33,967 nucleotides of DNA from Halomonas salipaludis (GCF_002286975.1 NZ_NSKB01000017.1:1-33967), one strand, 5' to 3'; shown: positions 19,123 through 27,475, numbered from the stretch's first letter. Notes: a model not told the origin generated them from the sequence alone. Translations and numbers: made by a program.

Positions 19123-20632
19123 CGACTCCTACCCCCTTGATACCGGATGCGTACTGCATGATTTCGTGTTCGTTGATCTGCTCACCCTCGAGCACGCCGG
19201 TCAGCACCCCGGCGCACATCACCGCCACCCGGTGCGAGAGGCCGATCAGCTCGGCCATCTCTGAGGAGATCAGGATGACCGAGCAGCCGGCGTCGGTGAG
19301 TTCGCGCACGAAGTGGTAGATCTGGTGTTTGGTGCCTACGTCGATGCCACGCGTCGGTTCGTTGATGATCACGATCTCGGGGTCGATGGACATGACCTTG
19401 GCCAGCAGCAGTTTCTGCTGATTGCCGCCGGAGAGTTCGGCGGCGGTAGCCGCCTGGGTGCGCAGGCGGATGTCGAAACGCTCGATGGCCTCCTGGAAGG
19501 CCTGCTCCTCGCGGCGCCGGTCGATCAGCGGCCGGCAGTAGGCGCGCAGATTGAGCAGCGTGAAGTTGGGACGCAGCCCCATGTTGAGCACCAGTCCCTT
19601 GCCCTTGCGGTCCTCGGTGAGGTAGGCAATGCGCTGGCGTGCTGCATCGCGCAGGTGGCGCAGCGCCACCGGCTGGCCATTGCGCAGCACCTGCCCCTGG
19701 CTGCGGGGGCGCAACCCCAGCAGCGCCTCGATCAGCGCCGTGCGACCGGCGCCGACCACCCCACCGAAGCCCAGTACCTCGCCGCGGCGCAGGCTGAAGC
19801 TCGCCCGCTTCACGGCGCCGGGCACCACCATGTCACGCGCCTCCAGTACCACTGGGGCGTCGCGGGCCAGTTCGGTGCGCTCGGGATACATGTCATTGAT
19901 CTCGCGCCCCACCATCAGCCGCGCCAGCTCCTCCTTGCTGCGTCCGGCCATGGGCCCGCTGTCGACCAACCGGCCGTCGCGCAGCACCGTGACCCGGTCG
20001 GCGATCCGCTCGATCTCGCGCAACTTGTGGGAGATGTACAGAATCGCCACGCCGCGCTGGCGCAACCGCCCTATCAGCGCGAACAGTACCTCGACTTCAT
20101 GCTCGGTGAGGGACGCGGTGGGCTCATCCATGATCAGCACGCGCACGTCGCGGGTGATCGCCTTGGCGATCTCGACCATCTGCTGGTCGGAGGTGCTGAG
20201 GTCCTTGACCCTGGCGCGCGGATCGACCCGGGTCTCGAGCTCGGCCAGCGCCGCGCGGCAGCGCTCGCGCATGGCGCGGCGGTCGAGGAAGGGGCCGCGG
20301 CGCAGCTCGCGGCCAAGGAAGATGTTCTCCTCCACGCTCAGCTGCTCGGCCAGGGCCAGTTCCTGGTGGATCATCACCACCCCGTCGGCCTCGGCGTCGC
20401 CGCTGCTGCGATAGTGACGCACCTCATCCGCCAGGCAGACGTCACCGTCGCTGGGGCTCAGATAGCCGGCGAGAATACGCACCAGCGTCGACTTGCCGGC
20501 GCCGTTCTCGCCCAATAGCGCGTGGACCTCACCGGGCTTGAGCGAGAGATCGATGTCGAACAGCACCTGGTTCTCGCCAAACCAGCGAGAAATGCGCCGC
20601 GCCGCCAGCAGCGGCTGATCCGGCATGCTCAT
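19103..20632 (-). CDS. Ribose-type ABC transporter ATPase (RbsA-like, two domains)
   Basis: A 509-residue protein with two tandem nucleotide-binding domains. The first has GENGAGKST at 41-49 and [15 protein letters not shown]. The second has the degenerate Walker [12 protein letters not shown], the signature LSGGNQQK and [14 protein letters not shown], as usual for this family. The ATG at 20632 shares its A with the TGA of the upstream dehydrogenase gene (TGATG), favouring this start over a GTG at 20641. Substrate is probably a monosaccharide; the binding protein decides which. Confidence 0.95.
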   Translation of the reverse strand: MSMPDQPLLAARRISRWFGENQVLFDIDLSLKPGEVHALLGENGAGKSTLVRILAGYLSPSDGDVCLADEVRHYRSSGDAEADGVVMIHQELALAEQLSVEENIFLGRELRRGPFLDRRAMRERCRAALAELETRVDPRARVKDLSTSDQQMVEIAKAITRDVRVLIMDEPTASLTEHEVEVLFALIGRLRQRGVAILYISHKLREIERIADRVTVLRDGRLVDSGPMAGRSKEELARLMVGREINDMYPERTELARDAPVVLEARDMVVPGAVKRASFSLRRGEVLGFGGVVGAGRTALIEALLGLRPRSQGQVLRNGQPVALRHLRDAARQRIAYLTEDRKGKGLVLNMGLRPNFTLLNLRAYCRPLIDRRREEQAFQEAIERFDIRLRTQAATAAELSGGNQQKLLLAKVMSIDPEIVIINEPTRGIDVGTKHQIYHFVRELTDAGCSVILISSEMAELIGLSHRVAVMCAGVLTGVLEGEQINEHEIMQYASGIKGVGVDEQRRA

Positions 20633-21402
20633 CAGCCCCACCCCGCGTCGACGCAGAATTCATGGCCGGTCAGCTGGGCGCTGTCGTCAGCGGCCAGGAA
20701 CAGCACCATCGGTGCCACATGCTCCGGGGCCAGGCGCACCTTGAGGCACTGGTGCTGCTGGATGCGCGTCTCGTCCTCGGGGCCGATCCACTTGTCGAGC
20801 TGACGCTCGGTCATGATGCAGCCCGGCACCACCGTGTTGACACGGATGCTCTGTTCGCCAAGATCGCGAGCCAGGCTGCGGGTCAAGCCGTGCACCGCGG
20901 CCTTGGCGGTGACATAGGTGGGTAGGTTGCCCAGCGCCAGGCGCACGCTGATCGAGCCGAAGTTGATGATCGAGCCACCGCCGGCCTGAGCCATGCGCTC
21001 GGCCACCGCCTGGCTCGAGAAGAACATCGGCCGCAGGTTGAGCGACATGCGTTCGTCCCAGTAGTCGACGCTGACCTCACGCCAGTCGTGGCGGTCGTCG
21101 TTGGCGGCATTGTTGATCAGGGTGCGGATCGGCCCCAGACGCTCGCTCACCTCGTCGATGACGGCCTGCAGGGCGCTGATATCGCGGATATCGCAGTGGT
21201 GATAGCAGGGTGCCCGGCCGGTCTTCGCCTCGAGGTTGCGGCACAGCACCTGGCTCGCTGCATCGTCGATATCGACGAAGGCGACACTCGCGCCCTGGTG
21301 GTGAAAGGCCTCGACCAGGGCCGCACCGATCCCGCCACCGCCTCCAGTGACGAAGACGACGCGCCCGGCAAGACTCGGGTAGCGGGCCATCGGCTCGCGC
21401 AT
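20632..21402 (-). CDS. SDR sugar dehydrogenase, second XylB-like paralogue
   Basis: A 256-residue short-chain dehydrogenase with TGGGGGIG at 19-26, Asp44, NNAAND at 97-102 and the catalytic set Ser150, Tyr163 and Lys167. It has the same length as the dehydrogenase at 12452-13222 and is about 70% identical by eye, with the same XylB-type motifs (NDDRHDW, YWDERM, NFGSIS, VDAGWG). It is the first gene of the ribose-type importer operon; the ATG at 21402 has GGGGAG 7 bases upstream. A sugar 1-dehydrogenase role is likely. Its importer and regulator differ from those of its paralogue, so its substrate may differ too. Confidence 0.85.
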   Translation of the reverse strand: MREPMARYPSLAGRVVFVTGGGGGIGAALVEAFHHQGASVAFVDIDDAASQVLCRNLEAKTGRAPCYHHCDIRDISALQAVIDEVSERLGPIRTLINNAANDDRHDWREVSVDYWDERMSLNLRPMFFSSQAVAERMAQAGGGSIINFGSISVRLALGNLPTYVTAKAAVHGLTRSLARDLGEQSIRVNTVVPGCIMTERQLDKWIGPEDETRIQQHQCLKVRLAPEHVAPMVLFLAADDSAQLTGHEFCVDAGWG

Positions 21403-21452
21403 GGCGATCTCCCCTGTTGTTATTGTCGGAAGCTGTGGAGCAGCTGGCGTGG

Positions 21453-21477
21453 ATTTAATTTAGACCCTAAAATAAAT
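21453..21477. promoter_or_regulatory. 25-bp near-perfect palindrome between SDR and ROK genes
   Basis: ATTTAATTTAG and CTAAAATAAAT flank ACC; ten of eleven pairs match. It is the AT-rich core of the 193-base divergent gap, about 50 bases upstream of the dehydrogenase ATG and about 120 bases upstream of the ROK ATG. Position and form fit an autoregulatory operator for the ROK protein. The sequence is unlike the repeats at 13233-13315, so the two ROK systems look separate. Confidence 0.7.
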
Positions 21478-21570
21478 ATTTACCTATGCAACTTAGGTCG
21501 CATCAGATGAGGGATATCGCCTCGTGCCAGCCATTGGCCATTGCCTGATTGCGTCTCTGGTAGACTGCCC

Positions 21571-21591
21571 ATGACCCACAGCAACGGCTAG
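21571..21591 (+). other. Six-codon open frame just before the second ROK gene
   Basis: ATG ACC CAC AGC AAC GGC TAG ends four bases before the ROK start codon. No clear ribosome site precedes it. It may be chance, or a short coupling leader for a gene whose own ribosome site is weak. Confidence 0.2.
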
Positions 21592-21595
21592 ATCC

Positions 21596-22804
21596 ATGGC
21601 CTCTCAGCCCCATGACAGCAGCCGCCACGACAACACCCTGGCGGTGATACGCACCCTGCGTGAGCAAGGCCCGGCGGCGCGCGTCGACCTGGGCATTCTC
21701 AACGGCATCAGCTCGGCCACCGTGACCTCGATCAGCGCCGAGTTGCTGCAGCAGGGGTTGATTGCCGAGCTGCCACCTGACACCCCCCGCCCCAGCGGAC
21801 GCGGACGCCCCAAGACGCTGATCCAGCTGGCCCCCGAGGCGGCCTGCGTGATCTGCGTCAAGCTGTCGATCAATGAGCTGCAGTTGGTGGTGGGCGACTA
21901 CAGCGGCCAGATGCAGCATAGCGAGCACCATAGCGTCGCCACCCTGGCCCTCACGCCAGCGGACCTGGTGGCGCTGCTCGAAGAGAAGATTGCCGAGGTG
22001 CGTAGCCTGGCGCTGGCCAGCCATCGCCGCCTGGTGGGTATCTGCCTGGCGGTACAGGGCGTGGTGGCGTCGCATAGCGGCACGCTGATCTGGTCGCCGG
22101 CGCTGAGCTTTCGCAACGCCGCGCTGGCGCCGCTCCTGACCGAGCGCTTCGGCTGCCCGGTGCTGCTCGAGAACGATGCCAACTGCATCGCCAGCGTACT
22201 GGCGACGCAGCCCGCCTATGCCGGCTACCCCAATCTGGCGGTGATCATGCTGGGCTATGGCATCGGCATGTCACTGCTGATCGACGGCGTGCCGTTTCTC
22301 GGCGCCAACGGCTCCGCAGCGGAGTTCGGCCACAGCAAATACCAGCCAGGGGGTGCCCAGTGCGCCTGCGGCAAGCGCGGCTGCGTCGAAGCCTATGCCG
22401 GCGACTACGCACTCTATCGCAAGGCCCGCGAGGTCCTCGAGCTGCCCGCTGGCGACAGCGCGCACCCGTCGGAGGCACAGATGCAGGCCCTGACGCAGTT
22501 GGCCATGCAGGGCAACCCCGACGCCCAGCGCATCTTCGCCGAGGCGGGGCGCGCGCTGGGCTACGGCATGGCCAATCTACTGGCGCTGTTCAACCCCGAC
22601 CTGGTGCTGGTGACCGGCTCCGGGGTACGCGGCTACGCGGCCATGCAGGAGGCCATGCAGGACGCCATCGACGAGGCGCTGGTCAGCGAGCTGATCGGCC
22701 CCACGCGTATCGTCAGCTGCCCCTGGGATCGCGACATGACCTGCCTCGGCGGCATCGCCATCACCCTCCAGGCGACCGATTCGCAACGCCTCACAGAGAG
22801 CTAG
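21596..22804 (+). CDS. ROK-family transcriptional regulator
   Basis: A 402-residue repressor-type ROK protein. The N-terminal helix-turn-helix spans about 12-60 (NTLAVIRTLREQGPAARVDL, then GISSATVTSISAELL). The ROK domain has LENDANCIA, GYGIGMSL and a zinc site of His246 with Cys256, Cys258 and Cys263 in CACGKRGC. It is divergent from the second XylB-like gene and probably controls that importer operon, and perhaps itself, through the palindrome at 21453-21477. The gene has only a weak ribosome site. Its effector sugar is unknown. Confidence 0.9.
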   Translation: MASQPHDSSRHDNTLAVIRTLREQGPAARVDLGILNGISSATVTSISAELLQQGLIAELPPDTPRPSGRGRPKTLIQLAPEAACVICVKLSINELQLVVGDYSGQMQHSEHHSVATLALTPADLVALLEEKIAEVRSLALASHRRLVGICLAVQGVVASHSGTLIWSPALSFRNAALAPLLTERFGCPVLLENDANCIASVLATQPAYAGYPNLAVIMLGYGIGMSLLIDGVPFLGANGSAAEFGHSKYQPGGAQCACGKRGCVEAYAGDYALYRKAREVLELPAGDSAHPSEAQMQALTQLAMQGNPDAQRIFAEAGRALGYGMANLLALFNPDLVLVTGSGVRGYAAMQEAMQDAIDEALVSELIGPTRIVSCPWDRDMTCLGGIAITLQATDSQRLTES

Positions 22805-23106
22805 TACGCCAAGCAAGCACCGCCCCACTTGCCAGTGCAGCAAAGTGCTCGCAGGGCTGAGGCTATATCCTGCTTATTTAGCCTGTTCGGGCCACGTCTT
22901 GGGGGTGCATATTCGGCATTCAATCGTATCGAAATGTTAGTAAGCATTCTTCATCATAAAGCCTGCAACTAAAGTATTACCTTCTATCCTGGCGGCACAA
23001 AAAGATATTCTAATCAACATCTTGCCGCATATTCTCTGTTCCATACCGACCCACGTCGTCACCTGTCGAGCTTATTCCCAAAGGCTAAACTTGCAGGGAA
23101 TGCCGA

Positions 23107-23112
23107 TATGAT
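23107..23112 (+). promoter_or_regulatory. Possible -10 box of the region C promoter
   Basis: TATGAT matches the sigma-70 -10 consensus at five of six bases. The matching -35 position (around GCTAAA) is poor, so activation or a weak promoter is possible. The predicted start point near 23119 falls inside the palindrome at 23118-23137. Confidence 0.4.
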
Positions 23113-23117
23113 CTAAA

Positions 23118-23137
23118 CAATGTAATGCATTACATTG
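23118..23137. promoter_or_regulatory. Perfect 20-bp palindrome, operator candidate
   Basis: CAATGTAATGCATTACATTG is its own reverse complement over all 20 bases. It lies just after the -10-like TATGAT, where a bound repressor would block transcription of region C. The TGTAA...TTACA form is typical of dimeric helix-turn-helix regulators such as LacI or GntR types. It resembles neither ROK palindrome in the window. Confidence 0.7.
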
Positions 23138-23155
23138 CATCGATCTTCTCGAGAT

Positions 23156-23196
23156 AAGGAGATCCCCATGGAAGATCTATGATGAAAAATAAGTAA
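23156..23196 (+). other. Ribosome site with tiny open frames in the leader
   Basis: AAGGAG at 23156-23161 is 6 bases before an ATG at 23168 that encodes only MEDL before TGA. That stop overlaps an ATGATG starting a second short frame (MMKNK, stop at 23194-23196). The strength of the ribosome site for so short a frame is odd; it may be a leader peptide or the remnant of a displaced gene start. Confidence 0.35.
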
Positions 23197-23270
23197 ATGA
23201 AGGAACACATAAGCTGCAAAAATTTCGCAGCATATGAATTTTCAACAAGGAAAAACAAACGGAGAATGGC

Positions 23271-24143
23271 ATGCCATCAAACATGGATAAATGGAAAAAA
23301 TACGCCGCAATTACAATAGGATGCAGTGCTTTCACTTCCATCGCCATACCTAGCCTTGCCCAGCAAGAATCGAGTGAACTTCCCATCGCCGTGCAGATGT
23401 ACACATTGCGTGATTTCGGTGACCTGGAAGAACAGATGGCCGCCGTTCAGCGCGCCGACGTAGGCGCCATCGAGACGGTAGGAGATCAGGGCGTTTCGTC
23501 AGATGAACTCAAGGCGCTGCTGGCGGAGTATGAGCTAGAGGTGATCTCGAGCCATATACCCCTGGAGGATCTCAGGCACCGTTTGGATGAAACCATAGCC
23601 TTCAATCGTGCCATCGGCAACGACACCCTAACACTACCTTATCTCGATGAGAGCGAGCGCCCCGAGAGTATTGATGAGTGGCAGTCACTAGGCCAAGAGT
23701 TGGGCGATATTGCTTCGCACTTGAACGATGAGGGTTTCCGTCTCGCCTACCACAACCATGAGTTCGAGATGGAGGTGTTAGAGGGCAAGACAGCATTGGA
23801 GCATATGTTCGACGCCGCTGGTCCCAAGCTCTTGGCGGAGCTGGATATCGCTTGGATCGCTCGTGGTGGATTGGACCCAGCAGAGTACGTGAATCGCTTT
23901 GAAGAGCGCCTATTCGCCGTGCACGCCAAAGACAATGCCCCAGAAGGTAGTGCCGAAGAGGAAGGCGGTTTCGCCACGCTTGGCATGGGCGTGCTGGATT
24001 GGGAAACGATTCTACCAGCCATCGAGTCGAGTGAGTCGGAGTGGTACATCATCGAGCACGACCACCCTATCGATGCTGAAGCCGTGATCACCGAAGGTAG
24101 TCGCTTCCTGCGTCAGGAACTCAGCAAACTTCGCATGAAATGA
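23271..24143 (+). CDS. Exported TIM-barrel isomerase-like protein (first of two)
   Basis: A 290-residue protein with a signal peptide ending near SLA-QQ (residue 30), so it should be periplasmic. The mature part is an AP-endonuclease-2/xylose-isomerase-like barrel. Metal-site candidates are Glu and His in LAYHNHEFE, Glu and Asp in LLAELDIAW, His in FAVHAKDN and Glu in YIIEHDHP. Start 23271 has GGAG 6 bases upstream. Relatives in 3-keto-glycoside clusters and in C-glycoside deglycosylation act on 3-keto-sugars by elimination or isomerisation, which suits the neighbouring GMC oxidase and DUF1080 genes. The exact reaction is not known. It is the first gene of region C and has lower GC than region B. 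Confidence 0.88.
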   Translation: MPSNMDKWKKYAAITIGCSAFTSIAIPSLAQQESSELPIAVQMYTLRDFGDLEEQMAAVQRADVGAIETVGDQGVSSDELKALLAEYELEVISSHIPLEDLRHRLDETIAFNRAIGNDTLTLPYLDESERPESIDEWQSLGQELGDIASHLNDEGFRLAYHNHEFEMEVLEGKTALEHMFDAAGPKLLAELDIAWIARGGLDPAEYVNRFEERLFAVHAKDNAPEGSAEEEGGFATLGMGVLDWETILPAIESSESEWYIIEHDHPIDAEAVITEGSRFLRQELSKLRMK

Positions 24144-24192
24144 CATAGCGTCGCCACCACTGACCCAAGACGACAATAATGAGGTTGGCATC

Positions 24193-25089
24193 ATGAGCAA
24201 CGCCATCGACAGACGACGCTTTCTGTGCCATAGCATCGCCGGCGCTGCAGGATTGACGGTATTGAGCACCGCCGGGACCAGCAGCTATGCCGATGATGAC
24301 GCTACGCCTTCGACACTCAAGGGAAATATCAATCACTCGGTGGCTCGCTGGACGTTCGACTTTCTCTCCCTCGAAGCGCTATGCCGACTGGCAGCGGGAC
24401 TCGGTATTTCGGCCATTGACTTGGTCGGGCCTAAAGAGTGGCCTGTACTTAAACGCTACAGTCTCGACTCCTCCATGTGCAATGGGGCCGAGTTGAGTCT
24501 CGAGGATGGCTGGGGAGACGCCCGCTTTCATTCGGAGTTGGTCGATCGCTACCTTGAGCATATCGACCTGGTGAGTGAGGCCGGCTACACCAATCTGATC
24601 TGTTTCAGCGGGAATGCTCGAGGCATGACGCCGGAGCAAGGGCTGGACAACGCCGAAAGAGGGTTGAAGAAGATTCTCTCCCACGCCGAGGAGAAGAGGG
24701 TCGTACTGCAGATGGAGTTGTTTAACAGCAAGATTGATCACCCGGATTATCTCTGTGATAACTCTGCCTGGGGTATCGAGCTGTGCCGACGTCTCGACTC
24801 CCCCAACTTCAAGCTTCTTTACGACATTTATCACATGCAAATAAGCGAAGGAGACATTATTAGAACCATTCGTGACCATCATGAGTACTTCGGTCACTAC
24901 CATACGGCTGGAGTTCCTGGAAGAAATGAGATCGACGATAGCCAGGAGTTGAACTACCCCGCCATATGTCGGGCAATTCGCGCCACCGGCTTCCAGGGGT
25001 ATATCGCCCAAGAGTTCCTCCCTGACAGGAGCGATAATCAAGAAAGAATCGCGTCGTTGCGCGAAGCGATTCATCTCTGCGACGTCTAA
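24193..25089 (+). CDS. Tat-exported hydroxypyruvate-isomerase-like TIM-barrel protein
   Basis: A 298-residue protein. The N-terminus DRRRFLC followed by a hydrophobic stretch and SSYA is a Tat signal (about residues 1-33). The mature barrel resembles hydroxypyruvate isomerases: Glu in LQMELFNSKID, Asp and His in LLYDIYHMQ, the diagnostic GHYHTAGVPGRNEID and Glu in AQEFLP. Tat export suggests it folds with its metal in the cytoplasm. It starts 49 bases after the first TIM-barrel gene with GAGG upstream. Periplasmic location rules out the classical glyoxylate role; action on a keto-sugar made by the GMC enzyme is inferred. Confidence 0.88.
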   Translation: MSNAIDRRRFLCHSIAGAAGLTVLSTAGTSSYADDDATPSTLKGNINHSVARWTFDFLSLEALCRLAAGLGISAIDLVGPKEWPVLKRYSLDSSMCNGAELSLEDGWGDARFHSELVDRYLEHIDLVSEAGYTNLICFSGNARGMTPEQGLDNAERGLKKILSHAEEKRVVLQMELFNSKIDHPDYLCDNSAWGIELCRRLDSPNFKLLYDIYHMQISEGDIIRTIRDHHEYFGHYHTAGVPGRNEIDDSQELNYPAICRAIRATGFQGYIAQEFLPDRSDNQERIASLREAIHLCDV

Positions 25090-25125
25090 GTCGCCACGCC
25101 ATACTCACAAGAAAGGTGTTTTTTC

Positions 25126-26811
25126 ATGGCCAACAATCACTATGATGCCATCGTGGTAGGCTCTGGCATAAGCGGCGGCTGGGCCGCAAAGGAGCTGACC
25201 GAAAAGGGCCTCAAGGTACTACTTCTTGAGCGAGGTCGTAATATCGAGCATGTAAAGGATTACACCAATGCATCCAAAGAAGTCTGGGACTATCCCCATC
25301 GTGATCAAGCCACTCAGGAGATGAAAGAGAAGTTCCCGGTATTGAGCCGCGACTATGCATTGAATGAATCGACCATGGGACTGTGGGCCGACGAGCAGGC
25401 CAACCCCTATGTCGAGGAGAAGCGCTTCGACTGGTTTCGCGGCTACCATGTGGGCGGGCGTTCCCTGATGTGGGGGCGCCAAAGCTACCGACTCAGTCCC
25501 ATGGACTTCGAGGCCAACCAGCGTGAGGGAATCGCCATCGATTGGCCGATTCGCTACGAGGACCTGGCTCCCTGGTATGACTATGTAGAACGTTTTGCGG
25601 GTATTGCCGGTACCCGTGAGGGCCTGGAGGTACTCCCCGATGGCGAGTTTCTTCCCCCAATCGAGCTCAACTGCGTGGAGAAGGACGTCGCCCAGCGTAT
25701 CGAGGCGGCCTTTGATGGGCAACGCCACTTGATTCATAGCCGAGTGGCCAATATCACTCAAGCCAAGCCGGAACAGAACCGGGTCGATTGCCAGTATAGG
25801 AACAAGTGCTGGCTGGGCTGCCCTTATGGCGCCTATTTCAGCACTCAATCGGCGACGCTACCGGCCGCCATGAATACCGGCAACCTAACGCTGAGGCCTT
25901 TTTCGATCGTCACCCAGGTGCTCTACGACAAGGATCGCAAACGGGCCCGCGGCGTTGAGGTCATCGATGCCGAGAATCACCAGACCTACGAGTACACCGC
26001 TGATCTCGTGTTCTTGAATGCCTCGACATTCAACTCGACCTGGATACTGATGAATTCCGCCACCGATATCTGGGAGGGCGGCCTGGGTAGCAGTAGCGGT
26101 GAGTTGGGCCACAACGTCATGGACCATCATTTCCGCTGCGGTGCCAGCGGTGACATCGAGGGCTATCTCGACAAGTACTATTTCGGACGACGCCCGGCCG
26201 GTTTCTATATCCCTCGCTTTCGTAACGTCGGCGACCAACGCCGGGACTATGCGCGGGGATTCGGTTACCAGGGAGCGGCGAGTCGCCAAGGCTGGGATCG
26301 AGAGATCGCCGAGCTCAATGTTGGCGCCGAATTAAAGCAGGCGCTCAGCCAGCCTGGCGGGTGGACCATTGGCATGACCGGCTTCGGCGAGATGTTGCCT
26401 TACCACGACAACCGCATCGCACTCGATCACAGCGTGCGTGACAAGTGGGGGCTGCCGGTATTGAGCGTCGATGTGGAGCTCAAGCAGAACGAGCGGGACA
26501 TGCGTAAGGACATGATCCAGGATGCCGTGGAGCTATTGGAAGCCGGCGGCGTGCAGAACGTCAAGGGCGAAGAAGGCGACTATGCGCCGGGCATGGGGAT
26601 TCACGAGATGGGCACGGCACGCATGGGACGCGATCCGCATACCTCGGTGCTCAATGCTTACAACCAGGTTTGGGATGCCCCCAACGTCTTCGTCACCGAC
26701 GGTGCTTGCATGACGTCGTCGTCCTGCGTCAATCCATCGCTGACCTACATGGCACTGACTGCCCGCGCGGTAGATCACGCAGTAGCAGAGCTCAAGCGGG
26801 GGAATCTGTGA
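25126..26811 (+). CDS. GMC-family FAD sugar dehydrogenase, large subunit (glucoside 3-dehydrogenase type)
   Basis: A 561-residue flavoprotein of the gluconate/fructose/glucoside-3-dehydrogenase group. VVGSGISGGWAA binds FAD, GYHVGGRSLMWGRQ is the second FAD motif, and His493 (HEMGTARMG) and Asn536 (SSCVNPS) are the catalytic pair. Cys222, Cys228 and Cys232 (C-X5-C-X3-C) match the place where relatives bind an iron-sulfur cluster. It has no signal peptide of its own; its TGA overlaps the ATG of the Tat-bearing small subunit, so it is probably carried out as a folded complex. It would oxidise a glycoside hydroxyl, most likely C3, passing electrons to the respiratory chain. Confidence 0.92.
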   Translation: MANNHYDAIVVGSGISGGWAAKELTEKGLKVLLLERGRNIEHVKDYTNASKEVWDYPHRDQATQEMKEKFPVLSRDYALNESTMGLWADEQANPYVEEKRFDWFRGYHVGGRSLMWGRQSYRLSPMDFEANQREGIAIDWPIRYEDLAPWYDYVERFAGIAGTREGLEVLPDGEFLPPIELNCVEKDVAQRIEAAFDGQRHLIHSRVANITQAKPEQNRVDCQYRNKCWLGCPYGAYFSTQSATLPAAMNTGNLTLRPFSIVTQVLYDKDRKRARGVEVIDAENHQTYEYTADLVFLNASTFNSTWILMNSATDIWEGGLGSSSGELGHNVMDHHFRCGASGDIEGYLDKYYFGRRPAGFYIPRFRNVGDQRRDYARGFGYQGAASRQGWDREIAELNVGAELKQALSQPGGWTIGMTGFGEMLPYHDNRIALDHSVRDKWGLPVLSVDVELKQNERDMRKDMIQDAVELLEAGGVQNVKGEEGDYAPGMGIHEMGTARMGRDPHTSVLNAYNQVWDAPNVFVTDGACMTSSSCVNPSLTYMALTARAVDHAVAELKRGNL

Positions 26812-27365
26812 TGAACCGTCGTGAACTACTCAAGATGATCAGCGTGGCGACTGGCACGGCATTGATCGGTGGCCACTCCTTGGTGGCGTTTAGTGCCCTC
26901 GACGAGAGCGAGCACGACTTCAGTGCCCAGGATATCCGGCGGCTGGATGAGTTGGCCGAGACGATCATCCCGCGCACCGATACCCCGGGTGCCAAGGATG
27001 CCGAGGTAGGCGCTTTCATGACGCAATTCGTCAGTGCCTGCTACAGCGCTCAGGAGCGCACCCTCTTCCAGCATGGCCTGGCACAGCTCGAGGCGCGCAG
27101 TCGCGCTGAATACGGGCAGGAGTTCCTGGCACTGGATGAGCCGCAACGACGTGCGCTAGTCGATGCGCTGGACCGGGAAGCCCGTCTCCAAATGGACAGT
27201 GCAAGCGACCCCCACTATTTCACCATGATGAAGCAGCTGACGCTGTTCGGTTTCTTCACCTCAGAGGTGGGTGCCACGCAAGTCCTGCGCTATGAAGCGG
27301 TGCCTGGTCGTTACGATGGCTGTGCACCCTACGAGGAGGGGGAGCCCGCTTGGGCGACCACCTGA
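26811..27365 (+). CDS. Gluconate 2-dehydrogenase subunit 3 family protein (Tat small subunit)
   Basis: A 184-residue small subunit that escorts the GMC dehydrogenase. The N-terminus NRRELLKM with a hydrophobic run (about 1-31) is a twin-arginine signal. The body has the family's ETIIPRTDTPGAKDAEVGAFM motif and the C-terminal LTLFGFFTSEVGATQVLRYE. The ATG shares its A with the stop of the large-subunit gene (TGATG). Upstream in-frame codons belong to the large-subunit gene in another frame and are not used. No cytochrome c subunit follows, unlike three-subunit relatives. Confidence 0.93.
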   Translation: MNRRELLKMISVATGTALIGGHSLVAFSALDESEHDFSAQDIRRLDELAETIIPRTDTPGAKDAEVGAFMTQFVSACYSAQERTLFQHGLAQLEARSRAEYGQEFLALDEPQRRALVDALDREARLQMDSASDPHYFTMMKQLTLFGFFTSEVGATQVLRYEAVPGRYDGCAPYEEGEPAWATT

Positions 27366-27454
27366 CTGGCGGCTGGGGCACTGCTCTCGAGGCCGTCGAG
27401 ACTCGTATCGCACCCCGCTGAGCAGCCGCTCTCTCTCGATATGCCATGCATCTC

Positions 27455-27475
27455 TGGCGGGCCAAAGGCCCGTCA
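27455..27475 (+). other. Stem-loop between small subunit and porin genes
   Basis: TGGCGGGCC pairs with GGCCCGTCA (9 bp, one G-U) around AAA. No T-run follows. It sits in the 181-base gap before the porin and may set different message levels for the enzyme and porin parts. Confidence 0.55.

Larger units (their letters stand above)
22805..23270. other. AT-rich intergenic and leader region upstream of region C
   Basis: A 466-base stretch without a long gene. It is visibly richer in A and T than the flanking genes. The first 300 bases hold nothing I can name. The last 170 hold a possible -10 box (TATGAT), a perfect palindrome, a tiny open frame with a good ribosome site, and a weak hairpin near 23212-23230 (GCTGC...GCAGC). 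Confidence 0.7.
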
